Notes: generated by a model not told the origin, from the sequence alone. A DNA stretch of 64,000 nucleotides from Zygnema cylindricum (GCA_037447655.1 JBBHKE010001153.1:39521-103520); one strand, 5' to 3'; positions 46,490-58,022 are shown, numbered from the stretch's first letter. Program-made: numbers and translations.

Positions 46490-47755
46490 TTAGATTTCGA
46501 TTTCTATTTCGCGCCGACCGTTCGATCAGACCTGTAGATTCTGGATTCTGTATTGCAACCGAAGAAAATTTATGACCGTCGGATGTTGACTCTGGGTCGG
46601 ATGTAAGCGTCAGTGAATTTCTGTTTGATTGTATCTATAATATACATTCGTACTAATTTTGGATTTGCTTTAGCTTTATTGCATGGGAAATATGGTAGGA
46701 GAAGGAGAAGTAGGGATCATAGGTTTGTGAAGTATGTATCAGAGATTATAGGTGATCATATTATAGGTTTGTGGAGTATGTCTATTTCGCCAATCCGGAT
46801 TGGCAAAATAGACATTCAATGTTTCTATTCCTTTGTTAATAGACTTACAAACTTGAAACTAGGTTCTTCAAATGGGTTAGAGAATATGGAGATGAGAGAG
46901 ATGGTTAGGAGTAGCTGTAATTTTTTTATTCGTTATCTCGTTTTTTGTTTTAGATTTGTTATTTGTTTTACAATCATAAAAATCTACACGGGTGGTTCTG
47001 GAGCTACCTTGCCTCATCGTGCAGTTCACATTTGTTTTTAATTTTAAATTTGGGATGTTCCTTTGATAGAGTTTGTTTACCCGTTCAACTATGGTGTAAG
47101 TTGTAAAACTGAGCATACAAAATGAGGAGACTTCATAAATATAGAAGCTCTATGGTTTTTGTAAACTTGTCATGTCTATTTTCTAGGTTCGTTCTTGTTT
47201 AAAAACATTTTCGATTTAAAAATAGTGTAATTAAAAAAAAAATGTAATTTGGTGGTCTGTGACAAAACATGATGGGAAACCTTTTCCTTCTTGATCAATG
47301 AAGAGTTTGAAAATAAGGAGGGGGTATTGGAAAGGCATAGCAATAAATGCTTAGGAATAAATGTTTAGGAAGGTGTTTCTTTACTCATGTGCTTACACTT
47401 GACTGTTTGTACAGAAAATGAATTTTGGTTACATTACATCGCAAAAGCCAATGAATTTATGCAATCTCACTTCAAACGAGTGTGCGACTTTCATGAGGGG
47501 TTTACATACGACGAAAAGGACACTAAGTCCCCTTCAATCAGAATCCCATCCTTGATATTGGCCTTACGGCTCCCCAGGGATCGATATTGTTTCGGAATCC
47601 AACGACTCCCCTGCCCGGATGCCCTCCAATACTTGGAATTGCGGGTCAGGGTGCTTAAGAGGCATATGTTGTAGCCCTAATATGTTAAGTCATAAAATCG
47701 GAGGATAGAATGGAAGATCCCAATAAAGGGAATGATGAGCCGGCCATAATTTGAG
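46490..47755. other. 3' flank of the kinase gene
   Basis: AT-rich sequence that should contain the kinase 3' UTR and polyadenylation site; several AATAAA-like words occur (AATAAATG near 47341 and 47353), none decisive. No further gene recognised. Confidence 0.45.
46780..46813. repeat. 34-bp near-perfect palindrome downstream of the kinase gene
   Basis: Arms GTCTATTTCGCCAATCC and GGATTGGCAAAATAGAC pair over 17 bp with one mismatch and no loop. It lies about 290 bp after the kinase stop codon, possibly in the 3' UTR or just beyond. Function unknown. Confidence 0.85.
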
Positions 47756-47756
47756 C

Positions 47757-47820
47757 AATTTGAGCCTAGGACCTTTCACTGTAGCTGGGAATGCGCTAAC
47801 CACTGCGCCACCAGCCCGGA
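47757..47820 (-). repeat. tRNA-derived SINE head (minus strand)
   Basis: On the minus strand, TGGCGCAGTGGTTAGCGC is a near-consensus pol III A box (complement of 47793-47810) followed by a degenerate B box AGGTCCTAGGCTC (complement of 47762-47774). The body of the SINE probably runs toward 47590. Similar head at 2803-2880 on the plus strand. Confidence 0.6.
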
Positions 47821-48060
47821 TACCATGGCTGATGAGTCTTTCTTATTTACATATTTAGTGTGGATCTAGGTATCCGATGGGTACAATTTTCGTACGTCAA
47901 CACAATATGGGATTGGGCGTTGGGTCCCCAGCTCCTTTGGCATCCCTCTCGACCGGCTTTGTTGGCACGATTGAGTATTGAGGACGAGGAGCCAAAAAGA
48001 TCAGAAGAGAGAGAGAGAGAGAGAGTTGTCTGGGGAGGTCGGACGAGGTCACCCTTTTCT

Positions 48061-48673
48061 TGATAAAATGATAACCAAAATAAATAGCAGATACACCACA
48101 GCGGAAGCAAGATGAAAAGAACAAAGAAATCCGGCAAGAATCATATATTTCACCGGAGGCTTTTTCCCCTCCAAAAATACAAACTCTGATCACTCTATAT
48201 AATTTGTGATAATCTACTCACCCCCACTTACCCACTAAATACCCTCTACAGAAATAAAGAACAAATACAACAAGAATCAATACTAATCATAATCACTCAA
48301 CTAAAGATGACCAGGTACACGCAAAGATGCGTCGGCCATAGTCTACAGCTCCTGAGCTAACTCGAGCTAACCTTCCCTTCTAGAAATCACTCTCTGTGAT
48401 CCGAAACAGAATGTGGCGGGATCGATGCAGTATCGTTGCAGGATCGGCCGTACAAAAGTCATGTTGCTTCGCCGTACACATTGAATATTTCCGTTGACGC
48501 GAATCGCGTCGCACTTCGCCAACATTGAATCAAATCGGTAGACGTCCGATTCATAAGTACCGAAAGTACTGTACTGAAACATACATAAAATAAAGTACTA
48601 CCAAAAATAGTACTGAACCGAACCAACACATTAAACGGCGCGATTTCGGCAGACGCCGATTCGCCCAATATCA
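48061..48673 (-). repeat. copia 3' LTR
   Basis: In element sense it starts TGATATTGGGCGAATCGG and ends CATTTTATCA, obeying the TG...CA rule. It is 613 bp, the same length as the partner at 52889-53501, with which it shares all but about six bases. Preceded in element sense by the polypurine tract. Confidence 0.92.
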
Positions 48674-48687
48674 TAGTATCCCCCTCA
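48674..48687 (-). promoter_or_regulatory. Polypurine tract of the copia element
   Basis: On the minus strand ATGAGGGGGATACTA directly precedes the 3' LTR. The purine run GAGGGGGA is the expected plus-strand DNA primer site for LTR retrotransposon replication. Confidence 0.75.
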
Positions 48688-49392
48688 TATTGGGAGAATC
48701 GCCAAACTTCAACTGAGACCAAAATATCCGAAATTCAAACGTGCGCTGGACCATTGACACAGTACACACTAAACGACACAACTCCAAACAAAAAACATGA
48801 AACTGCACGACACAACAAGTCAACGAAACTATCATAGCAAACAATTTAAAATACTTCCTTCGAAATTCCATCAACGTCGTCCACATAGCCGTTTATCAAA
48901 ATATACGCCAAACCCCCTCATAATGAAAAGCGGCAAATTGCTTCATCAACTCCATTAGTGACCGCCCCCTCTTAATCACGGTACAGACATTTACCAAACA
49001 TCGAACCGCTTAACGGATTCAGTTGCCCCTCAATTAAACTGCAGACAATAATATTCGGCATTTCCTGTAGCAATCGAACAGTTTTGCCGTACTCCACATT
49101 CCTCTTCAAATTTTGTCAACTGACATTTCAGTTTCGTGCCGTCACATTCTCCATTTCGTACGAAGAACTTCCATCGATATTAATCAATGTGTACGCATAC
49201 GAAAATGTGAACACATACGGAAATAATTTCTTCCTCTTCATCCTTCTTTCGTCTCTCTTCACCGTTCACTTCATTTTTTTTTAACTTCAGCTTCAAATTA
49301 GAGAAGCCTTTTTGACGTCCATTCCCTCTTGACCCTTTTCTTCAGTATACGACTGCAGGTCATTAGCCGCATTTTTTTCACGTCATCATTTT

Positions 49393-51321
49393 TTAAGCGA
49401 GGAAGTCAATCTCCTCCGTTCCAAAGGAGAAATGACATTCCAAGTTTTCCTCTCCAATATGCTTAACAGATTCGTTTGTAGAAATGTTAGACTTCGGTCG
49501 TTTCCAACACAGTTTACTGTACATGGAGTCCATCACAAATCCTTCTCCAATAACAGCGCCATCTTCCCGTACGATCTGGATAGAACCGTCACAATGTAAA
49601 AGTACACTGCATCCAATGATTTGAAGCTGCGCTACTGACAGTAGATTAACTGAACTGGTAGGCAAATACAAAACGTTTGCTAATTTTAGTTCAGTGAAAA
49701 TTTTAGAGCCGTCGGATTTCCAAACAGGTAAGTTTAACCGTACACTGCCCATATGGTCCACTTTGACAAACTACACCGCGCATCGTTATTAGTGTCAAAG
49801 TTTAAATAGTGTGTAAGTAAATATACCGTCATTGACGCTAATTAAGAATTTGAAAATTAAAAAAAAAAAGGTTTATTCTAATTTCAGTGTAAACGCTAAT
49901 TTGGAACAGCAAAAATGGAAAATTTTCTGTACGATTATATACATTATTATATGTATTCGTACAGAATATAAAAAATCGTACACCGTAGTGAAATTTAAAT
50001 ATCCGTACATGTCAGACTTTTTTACATGTCAGACCAATCCTGTTTTTTTAGCGCACGTTCCTATGCCAACGCGTCCGATTTAATTCATTTTTTGTAAAAC
50101 TTTCAACTAAAAGGTACATTTATGTACGGTCTGACATCGACCGTACACCACACTATTTACATTTTAATGTACTTTCGTTCTGTACGCTAATTTGCACGGA
50201 ACCTCAATTAACGTCAAGGAAAAATTAAAATCACGTATGCTATTTTTGGAAAAAAATCAAAATTTTAAGAACCCAAATTAGTGACATTGACACTAATAAC
50301 GATGCGCGGTGTAGCCGTTCGCAACCGTTATAATTGTAGGCGCCGCCAGTTCAATCAAATCGTCAAATAAGGTGACGTCGGTACACACGTGGAATGACGC
50401 ACCCGAATCAATTATCCAATCTCGTTCAGATACTCGATCGTAAAAAGGTGACGTAGGCGATTCCAAAATCGATAATGTATCACTGAGAGGAGCAGACAGG
50501 TTCAGACAAGAGAACACCTGTTCGCCTCCGTCGCCTTCAAAATTTCCAGAATCAAAGAAATGTCCATGGCCGTTGAAGCGACCACCACCTCGTCCACCAT
50601 TTCGGTCGCCGCCACGACCACCATAACTGCCACCGCGACCTCCACCGTCGTCGTTCTTAGAAAAGCAATGTGTGCTGGTGTGGCCCCACTTGCCACAATG
50701 ATAACATTGTTTGTCCTTATCCGGACAGGCAGCTGAGACGTGACCAAGCTTGTTGCAGCGATAACAGGTAATGTTTTCAAACTGAGATTTTTTATCTTTG
50801 TAGCCGCCATTTTCATCCGCAAAATTCTTACTTTCATAATTCCCTCTAAATTCTCTACCTCTACCGCCCCCTTTGCCACGGAGATAATTAATATCTGTGA
50901 CATTGGGTGAGGGTACATTTAGCATTTCTCTACTATCAGACTCTCTTGGAAAGCTATCATCATCCTCTGCATTTTTCAGAAAGTTCACTGCATACTCAAA
51001 CGTGCAATTATCTCTCACACTTAAAATTTGTTTCAGATGAAGTAACTTTTTTGGTAAGGCATTCAAAAGTCTTGTGACCTTATCTTCGTCCATAATTATC
51101 CTACCATTATTCAGCAAATTTTCTATAATGATATTATACCTCTTTACCGCATCATCTATGGACTCATTTTGTCTAAAATTAAATTGAATAAAGTCTCTGA
51201 AAATGTGTTGGCCCTTATTTTGGCCACCTTTTTCAAACTGATTCTCCAGAGCTTTCCAGCACTCATGGGCTGTCCCGTGAGTGAGGAAATGTTTGAAATT
51301 CTCTGGTCTCCATTGACCCAC
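49393..51321 (-). pseudogene. copia gag C-terminal part and protease, split by a MITE
   Basis: In element sense, 51321-50312 encodes a UBN2-type gag core (GTAHECWKALENQFEKGG), then two CCHC zinc knuckles, CYRCNKLGHVSAAC and CYHCGKWGHTSTHC, a Gly/Arg-rich linker, and the aspartic protease start DWIIDSGASFHVCTD. After the inserted element, 49770-49393 resumes in the same frame with VDHMGSVRLNLP and VLYLPTSSVNLLSVAQL, typical of the copia protease/pre-integrase region, and stops. The open frame at 51321 begins at GTG, not at a real start; the gag N-terminus is in the separate piece at 52213-52827. Not functional as it stands. Confidence 0.85.
49774..50311. mobile_element. TA-target element, long class, inside copia protease gene
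   Basis: Ends CACCGCGCATCGTTATTAGTG and its complement (ATAACGATGCGCGGTG), with TA on both sides (49772-49773 and 50312-50313). It is 538 bp. It carries the family's internal block in inverted orientation (TTATGTACGGTCTGACATCG near 50121). It interrupts the copia reading frame, so it inserted after the retrotransposon. Confidence 0.92.
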
Positions 51322-52212
51322 AGAATGAGCAGCCTATGTAAAGCCTCTAGGATAATATTTGCCCCTTCCACTTTCCCACTGAATAAGCGCAACCCAGGCA
51401 CAAAAGTATTCTGACGTCCCTCACCCCTGTGAGGACAAGACTCCCCTGAGTCAAACGCAAAAAGAATCATTGAATTTGCTCTTATGGCTAGTCAAAGATG
51501 ACCTTTATAGTTACAAGCTCTTTTAGAGAGAGGTACCTAAATATCACCAAGTCTTAGTCTGCCTACTCACGACTACTAAACCCTAGTCCAATAGGAACAC
51601 TATATAGTACAAGAAGGTACGATTGGCGATGTACTTATTGTACGGGCATTATACGACATGGTCTACAAGGTGACATTTGCCAAATCGGGAGCCATGGTTC
51701 CTCCTCCCATCTTCTCCGATATCAAATAATGTGGCGCCACGTGGCACCGCGTGAGGCAATCCCCAAAGGCCGCCGAAAGCTTATTGTGGGTGGCGGCTGT
51801 AATGGTGGCCGTCCGATCAGTTGTATTTATACGGCTTCGATTCGCTTCCATGCATGAATTGATTAATGCGCGTTTTCGTAAGTCTGCTGCGAATTAGTCC
51901 TTTATATCAATATTTATATATGCGGGAAAAATATCATGTGTATCATTTCGTCAGTGCCTTAATGAATAAGGCGTAGGAGTATATTGTAATCTGCAGACCC
52001 AGGTTCAAATCCGGCTAGATGCACTATTTTACTAAAACTAGTAAAATACCGTGTAATTCATTCTGCCTCCTTCTAAATGACGCAGCAGCCATGGCCTGAC
52101 TTTGGGTCCTTCTTTCTCTCTCTTTACATTCTAACTAAAATATAGAAGTGAACTATTAATTACCTTTTTCCAACACTCTATTTATTTTTCCAATACAGAC
52201 CTAGAAAATACA
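51322..52212. other. DNA separating the two copia gag pieces
   Basis: About 0.9 kb with a tRNA-like B box (GGTTCAAATCC, 52002-52012) and A-box-like TGCCTTAATGAATAAGGCG (51955-51973), suggesting a third SINE. The block TATTTTCTAGGTCT (minus strand, near 52200) also occurs at about 55497 next to another copia remnant, so part of this DNA may be LTR sequence of a second copia family. Confidence 0.45.
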
Positions 52213-52827
52213 TCAATTATAACAATGTTCATGAATCGTGGGCGTGCATGATTGCATAAGCCCGGCGATAGCTTCCAAGTCCTTTCGTTTCCACTTTCCT
52301 CGAGCAATTCGGTCGAAATCTAGGCGCTTCTCCTTTCCGTTTACCACCTTCCAAAGGTGATGCAGTGCCAATTGGGTCTTGATATAATTTTTCCACGTTG
52401 CACAGTTGGTGCCGTTGAATATCACGGATTTCCCGGCATAGAATATTGAGTTTTCATGCTCGCCTCCTTCTTCCAAGTCCGAGTCATCATCGACGATAGT
52501 TTTCTCCACTTTGTTCGCATCATCTTGATTTCCTCTAATACAATAATCGTCATTCGGATTGCCTCGGCTTTGATTCGGGATCCTTCGATTAAAGTCAGAA
52601 AATCGTTGATCCATGAGGCCGAGAAGTCTATCGAAAAGTGAGCTTAATTGCCCCTCCATAACAACGGCTCCTCCACCTTTCTCTTGAATCGGTGGATGAG
52701 GATCCACTACTCTGAAGGTAGCTTCAATCGTATATGTGGGAGGATCAGATTGATCAGCCCAAGTCTCCAAAGGAGAAAAGGATGAGGATGGCGTAAAGGG
52801 GGAAGCCTTGTTCTTGTTTTTCCCCAT
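52213..52827 (-). CDS. copia gag, N-terminal part
   Basis: Begins MGKNKNKASPF at 52827, shortly inside the 5' LTR and primer-binding site; the open frame extends slightly upstream only by a GTG. A disordered leader with GGGAVVMEGQLSSLFDRLL precedes a retrotransposon gag start domain (FNGTNCATWKNYIKTQLAL, LHHLWKVVNGKE). The frame ends at MQSCTPTIHEHCYN and stop, where foreign sequence interrupts it; the gag core that should follow is at 51321. Truncated capsid protein. Confidence 0.8.
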   Translation of the reverse strand: MGKNKNKASPFTPSSSFSPLETWADQSDPPTYTIEATFRVVDPHPPIQEKGGGAVVMEGQLSSLFDRLLGLMDQRFSDFNRRIPNQSRGNPNDDYCIRGNQDDANKVEKTIVDDDSDLEEGGEHENSIFYAGKSVIFNGTNCATWKNYIKTQLALHHLWKVVNGKEKRLDFDRIARGKWKRKDLEAIAGLMQSCTPTIHEHCYN

Positions 52828-52874
52828 CACAACCACACTCGCCACTGTGACACAAAGTGTGGAGCACTAATCCC

Positions 52875-52886
52875 GCTCCGATACCA
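52875..52886 (-). promoter_or_regulatory. copia primer-binding site
   Basis: On the minus strand TGGTATCGGAGC starts two bases after the 5' LTR. It matches the plant copia consensus TGGTATCAGAGC, complementary to the 3' end of initiator tRNA-Met, with one change. Confidence 0.88.
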
Positions 52887-52888
52887 GT

Positions 52889-53501
52889 TGATAAAATGAT
52901 AACCAAAATAAATAGCAGATACACCACAGCGGAAGCAAGATGAAAACAACATAGAAATCCGACAAGAATCATATATTTCACCGGAGGCGTTTTCCCCTCC
53001 AAAAATACAAACTCTGATCACTCTATATAATTTGTGGTAATCTACTCACCCCCACTTACCCACTAAATACCCTCTACAGAAATAAAGAACAAATACAACA
53101 AGAATCAATACTAATCATAATCACTCAACTAAAGATGACCAGGTACACGCAAAGATGCGTCGGCCATAGTCTACAGCTCCTGAGCTAACTCGAGCTAACC
53201 TTCCCTTCTAGAAATCACTCTCTGTGATCCGAAACAGAATGTGGCGGGATCGATGCAGTATCGTTGCAGGATCGGCCGTACAAAAGTCATGTTGCTTCGC
53301 CGTACACATTGAATATTTCCGTTGACGCGAATCGCGTCGCACTTCGCCAACATTGAATCAAATCGGTAGACGTCCGATTCATAAGTACCGAAAGTACTGT
53401 ACTAAAACATACATAAAATAAAGTACTACCAAAAATAGTACTGAACCGAACCAACACATTAAACGGCGCGATTTCGGCAGACGCCGATTCGCCCAATATC
53501 A
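52889..53501 (-). repeat. copia 5' LTR
   Basis: 613 bp, TGATATTGGGC...TTTTATCA in element sense, almost identical to 48061-48673. It should contain the promoter for the element, read on the minus strand. Confidence 0.92.
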
Positions 53502-53953
53502 TAACATTTCTAAGGGGACCAGGGGAGAATTGGAAGGAGCATTGCATCTCCCAGCCCCGATTCGATATCGCCGAGAGGGCCTAAGGAAAGATTAGGAGGG
53601 AGAAGGTAGTTGACAGTTGTCAATCTGACATCATTGGAGGTATTAATGAGAGGCGCCGAAGGGAATCCGTAATGACTAGTGGGACCTGACGGAGGGGGAA
53701 GGGATAGAAAGAGATCGGAGGCACCTCACTCCCGCCCCGAGTCCGACAACGCGGAGGGCAAGAAGGGAAAGATGGTGATGGCTTAGAGGAATTTCAACAT
53801 TTTGGAGTCAACTCACCTGAATCATCTAGATCATAGTGATAAAGAGCCATTTATGTCAAATTATGGTTGCGTCCCAAAAAAGGTTGAAAAGTCTAGAATA
53901 TCGGGCAGTAGAATCGCGATATCGAGGCTAGGGTGCAAAAACTTACGGCTTTG
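53502..53953. other. Purine-rich spacer, nothing recognised
   Basis: GA-rich sequence between the copia LTR and the hAT-like element. No ORF with recognisable domains. Confidence 0.4.
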
Positions 53954-54204
53954 CCTCTGGCCAGAGGTCGCAAACTGTCAAACGAAACCGTAACCGATTG
54001 TTAACCGACCGCCCCCGCCGGATCTGGAACGAGTTCGGTTGCCAAATTTTTGGGGTCGTGCGGTTACGGTCGGTTGATTCACCAAGAAAAAAAAAGCGGT
54101 TAGTTACGGTCGGTCAACCAAAAAAAATGAAAATTTTGTACTGTCCCTATAATCCAACATTCTTGTACTTTGTACTCTTTGGCATCGTGGAAGTACGTGA
54201 CATC

Positions 54205-54475
54205 ATAATTAGCGTCGCAAATCTGACACGGTACTGTAGTAAGCTATCTATTTCACAAATCAAAGGGAACGCGACAAAGCGTCGCAAATCTAACATGGTA
54301 GTACACTATTCATTTCAAAAATCATAGGGAACGCGACAAAGCGTCGCAAATCTGACACGGTAGTATAATATTCATTTCCCAAATCTTAGGCAATGCGACA
54401 AAGCGTCGCAAATCTGACACGGTAGTAACATTATTCATTTCGCAAATCTTAGGGAACGCGACAAATCGTAATTAT
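54205..54475. repeat. Tandem repeat of about 62-66 bp in the hAT-like element
   Basis: Four copies of AGCGTCGCAAATCTGACACG plus GGGAACGCGACAAA-type sequence. Copy 1 of the transposon (around 23098-23165) has only a single such unit, so the array expanded in this copy. Confidence 0.85.
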
Positions 54476-54639
54476 TGGCTTATTCCGTCGTACATTGATT
54501 AATTGTGTACTTTTTCGGTTACGGGCGGGCACGGTTAGTCGCGAAAAATCAAGATTCGATTAATTTTTTTTTCGTAAACGACGGCCGGTTAACGGTTAAC
54601 AATTTTGGAGCGTGACAAAACTCGGTCGGGCGTCGTTTA

Positions 54640-55207
54640 GGGTATGTCCCCATGTACTTGTAACGTAGCGAACTTACTTTGTAATTAGCACGGATCCGCC
54701 GGACCTGGTTTTCAAGTGTCTCTTTGTGTAAGAACGTAATCGTGACTTACGTTTGTGACGATTGTATACGTCGACAATACCTGTGACGGTTGTCAACGTC
54801 TACGACATGTGTTGTCGCATGTTATTTTTTGGAACTGCTTGTGACGTCGCATGTCTTACCGTGCCATTGTAGACGTACCGCCTTCAAGCCTGTGCAGTTT
54901 CACGGTTGAAGAAGATGCGCTTTGCCTTTGCGTCGCTTGTCCGCTCAACGTGAAATGGCATCGGAATTTCAAGACCCCTGCGAAAAAAAAATCCGTATTG
55001 AAAGAAAACGGACAAAATCAAACCAATTGTGTACTTCTCTTTGTCTTATTGAACGCAAACAGACAAAACATACCGAATTATGTACTTTTCGTTGTCCTTG
55101 GAAATCGTATGAAATTTTTTGAAAATTACAGCACGTGCGAATATATGTTTCTATTTGTTTATAAAAAATCCATGATTTTAAACCACATCGCGCATGTGTT
55201 TTAAAGA
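54640..55207. mobile_element. Harbinger/Tourist-like element, TCCCCATG family, 5' part
   Basis: TTA (54637-54639) then GGGTATGTCCCCATGTACTT. It follows the copy at 57242-58022 for about 560 bp, including a block of nearly 90 bp that looks identical (55121-55207 and 57728-57815), then breaks off at a copia remnant. The matching right end and TTA are those of the second copy (58020-58025). Confidence 0.8.
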
Positions 55208-55229
55208 TATGGTGTGCAGAATTTTTTTT

Positions 55230-55424
55230 GTGATAATCAGGCAGCAATCGCTATATTTGCCAATCCTAAACATCATTTTCATGCCAAAAACATGGATATT
55301 ATACTCAGCTTTGTTAGAGAGAAAGTAGAAATAAAAAATCAGTTTAGAGTATCGACCAGATAGCGAGATGGTAGCAGATATTATGACCAAACCTGTGCCT
55401 TCCCCTGAGCTAGTTTTTGTATAG
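55230..55424 (+). pseudogene. copia RNase H C-terminal remnant
   Basis: The plus strand encodes CDNQAAIAIFANPKHHFHAK and ILSFVREKVEIKNQF, then a stop, and after a frameshift MVADIMTKPVP. These match the end of copia pol (CDN.saI.l..Np..H.r.khi, hF.Re.v, vADi.TK.lp). The following sequence to about 55620 may be LTR. No other part of this element is seen nearby. Confidence 0.8.
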
Positions 55425-55429
55425 AGAAG

Positions 55430-57241
55430 TGTGGTCTGAAATTGAAGATTGACTAGAAAATAAGAGGAGCGTAGAAATTGACGGTCCTTTTTTAAGTATT
55501 TTCTAGGTCTAAATAGAAATACAGAAAGAAACCGAGGTAGTTTATCTCTAACTTCTCTCTCCAACTCCCACACTTGTCGCAGTCACTGGGAAGTTGGAGA
55601 GGAAGCTAGAGCCATGGCTACCTAGGCTTTCTAGAGGTTTACGGAAAATAAATTAGTTGATTTATTGAATGGTAGTTTATTTACTAAAAGGATTAGTGAT
55701 GCATCCAGGAATTGATCTTGGAACCTGCCGGACGTCTAACAGCCGATAGACGGTAACCTTATCCGTTAGGTCTAGAACTAATGATACATACTATGAGGTT
55801 TGATATATATCTAATCATTACCACGTAGGATATTTCATTTAACGGAAACTGCTTACGAAATACATAGAGTCAGTTATGTAGAAGTACTGATTACGGTACG
55901 GATAAGAAACAAGTACCGCGCATTTGCTTCTTTAAACAAAACAAGTACCACGCAAGTATTTATGATGGCTCTGATTCAAATCTGCATTCAATCAGACGGG
56001 CGGGAAGAAAGCCGAGATCGCGGAAGAGAATCTCAGCGGTTTGTGGTCATCGCCACATTGGATGACACGTGGCGAAACTGTGTTGGATCGCGGCATCTCT
56101 GAGAATTACTGGAACGAATCCAGATATGACTTGTGTCGACTATTAGGCCATGTCGTACAATATCCGTACAGAAAGTACACCGGCAGCTTTCCTTTTGTGC
56201 ACGGAAGTGTAATATGATTGGCTCCGTACGTCAGTAGATAGAGTTAATGAGAGAGATAAGACTTAGAAAAACTGGTAGATAGGACCCTCTCTCCCCGGGA
56301 GCTTCTGTACAAAAGGTCAACTTTGACCCTGCATAACTTACTGTTCAGGGGAGCAACTTCAGAGATTCTTTTTGCTATCGACTTAAAGGAGTCTTGCCTT
56401 CACGAGGTGAAGGTGGTCAGAGTTTTTGTCTTCCAGGGTGGCAGTTATTCCTGCTGAAATACAAAGGGGTCAGGGTTATCCTACAGCCTTCTTGGAAGCT
56501 GTCCACTCTAAGGACTTATGGAGGTCTCAGGGTTTCATAGTGGCTATCTTGCGGCTTAGTAAATTATAAGGGTCACTTCATGTTAGGGGAGTATTCTTCC
56601 CTTTTTTTCAGTTGGTCATCTTCACCTTCATTCTTTTGCATGTTATACATATATATTTTCCCTTCTCATTCATTTTCATTTGTATATATCTGGAGCATGA
56701 CTTTGCTCGTTATGATGCATGATTTCCTTGCTTCTCTCTCATGCACAACATTTTGTTGTTGTTACTGTGTTACAATGGTGTTGTGTATCTGTGAGTTTCC
56801 TATTGGCGATAACTTTAATAACCAATATATCGATTTTCGTCTTCGGTAAAAGGACCAATAAATGTTGATATCTCGCTATTGGTAATAATGTCGATATATC
56901 CTTATGGTATCGGTGTCCGATAACCAATATATCAATTATTGTCGTTGGTATAGGGATCGATAAATGTCGATATCTCGTTATTGGTACTGATATATCGCTA
57001 TGATATCGGTTAGGTAAGCACTAGCCACCAACAAGTAATATACACTGCGGAGGGGTAAGGGGGGCGTGTTTGAAAAATTTTCGACGTCGAGGTGTGGTAC
57101 TGTAATTTCCATGCCAAAATACGAAAATGTACGTATGAATTATGGACTATATGGACTATCAGTAGGTCAAAAAAATGTACATATCCATTATACTTAAAAT
57201 GCTACATAGTTAGGTCGTATAATCCAGAACATAGTTAAAAA
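55430..57241. other. Unassigned insert between two Harbinger-like copies
   Basis: The first 150 bp may be LTR of the copia remnant. A tRNA-B-box-like word GGTTCCAAGATC lies on the minus strand near 55720. 56800-57020 is an ATATCGATA-rich tract like those at 16.2, 19.7 and 21.6 kb. No host gene recognised. Confidence 0.4.
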
Positions 57242-58022
57242 GGTTATGTCCCCATGTACTTATAACTTAGCGAACTTACTTTGTATTTTAGTGCGGATCC
57301 TCTACACCCGATATTTACGTGTCCCTATTTCTACGAACGTAATCGTAACTTATATTTGTGACGATTGTATACGTCGACAATACCTGTGATGACTGCCAAC
57401 GTCTACAATCTGTGTTGTCGCACGTTATTATTTGGAACTGTTTGTGACGTCGCATGTCTTACCGTGACAGTGTAGACGTACCACATTCTAGCCGGTGCAG
57501 TTTCACGGTTGAAGAATATGCACTTTGCCTTTGCGTCTCCTATCATGTCGACGTGAAATGGCATTGGAATTTTTAGACCCTTGCCAAAAAAAAAAAATCC
57601 GTACGGAATGAAAACGGAAAAGACCAAACAAATTGTGCACTTCTTTTGGTTGTATTGAACGCAAACAGACAAAACATAGCGAATTATGTACTTTTCGTTG
57701 TCCTTGGAATCGTATGAAATTTTTTGAAAATTACAGCACGTGCGAATATATGTTTCTATTTGTTTATAAAAAATCCATGATTTTAAACCACATCGCGCAT
57801 GTGTTTTAAAGATAAGGTTGAAGATGATGTTTTTTTGTCGTCGAAGTGGGTCGAAATGCAGAAGACTACAAATTTTCGTACATCCTAAGTTCGAGGATGA
57901 CAAAAATTGTACTCTTCAAATTTGCGATTCCTTCGTACGGTTGGAACTTATGGAGTACGGCGCTAAGTTTTACAGGAAAAAGACAGAAAAAAACCCTTAC
58001 TTATGCAAATGGGGACATACCC
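57242..58022. mobile_element. Harbinger/Tourist-like element, TCCCCATG family, full copy
   Basis: Left end GGTTATGTCCCCATGTACTT (GGG decayed), right end AATGGGGACATACCC with TTA at 58023-58025. Length about 780 bp, equal to 39349-40128. Same orientation as the partial copy at 54640-55207. Confidence 0.85.

Larger units (their letters stand above)
48061..53501 (-). mobile_element. Ty1/copia LTR retrotransposon, defective, minus strand
   Basis: Two 613-bp direct repeats bound a region with a primer-binding site, gag, protease and a polypurine tract in the right order on the minus strand. Integrase, reverse transcriptase and RNase H are missing: only about 700 bp lie between the end of the protease region (49393) and the 3' LTR. 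It is interrupted by a TA-target element (49774-50311) and by about 0.9 kb of other DNA within gag (about 51322-52212). The 5-bp flanks (TTTCT and TAACA) do not match, so a target duplication is absent; recombination between two elements is one explanation. The LTRs differ at about six positions by eye, so the insertion is recent. Confidence 0.9.

Noticed and set aside
51156-51470. 104-aa minus-strand ORF overlapping copia gag
   Set aside because: Overlaps the gag core in another frame; most is a shadow, though its N-terminal part could be frameshifted gag from a second element.
51955-52030. tRNA gene
   Set aside because: B box GGTTCAAATCC is good, but the cloverleaf cannot be completed; a SINE is more likely.
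54640-58022. Single 3.4-kb Harbinger transposon
   Set aside because: Outer TTA pair fits, but the interior holds a second full copy with its own left end plus copia sequence and no Harbinger transposase.
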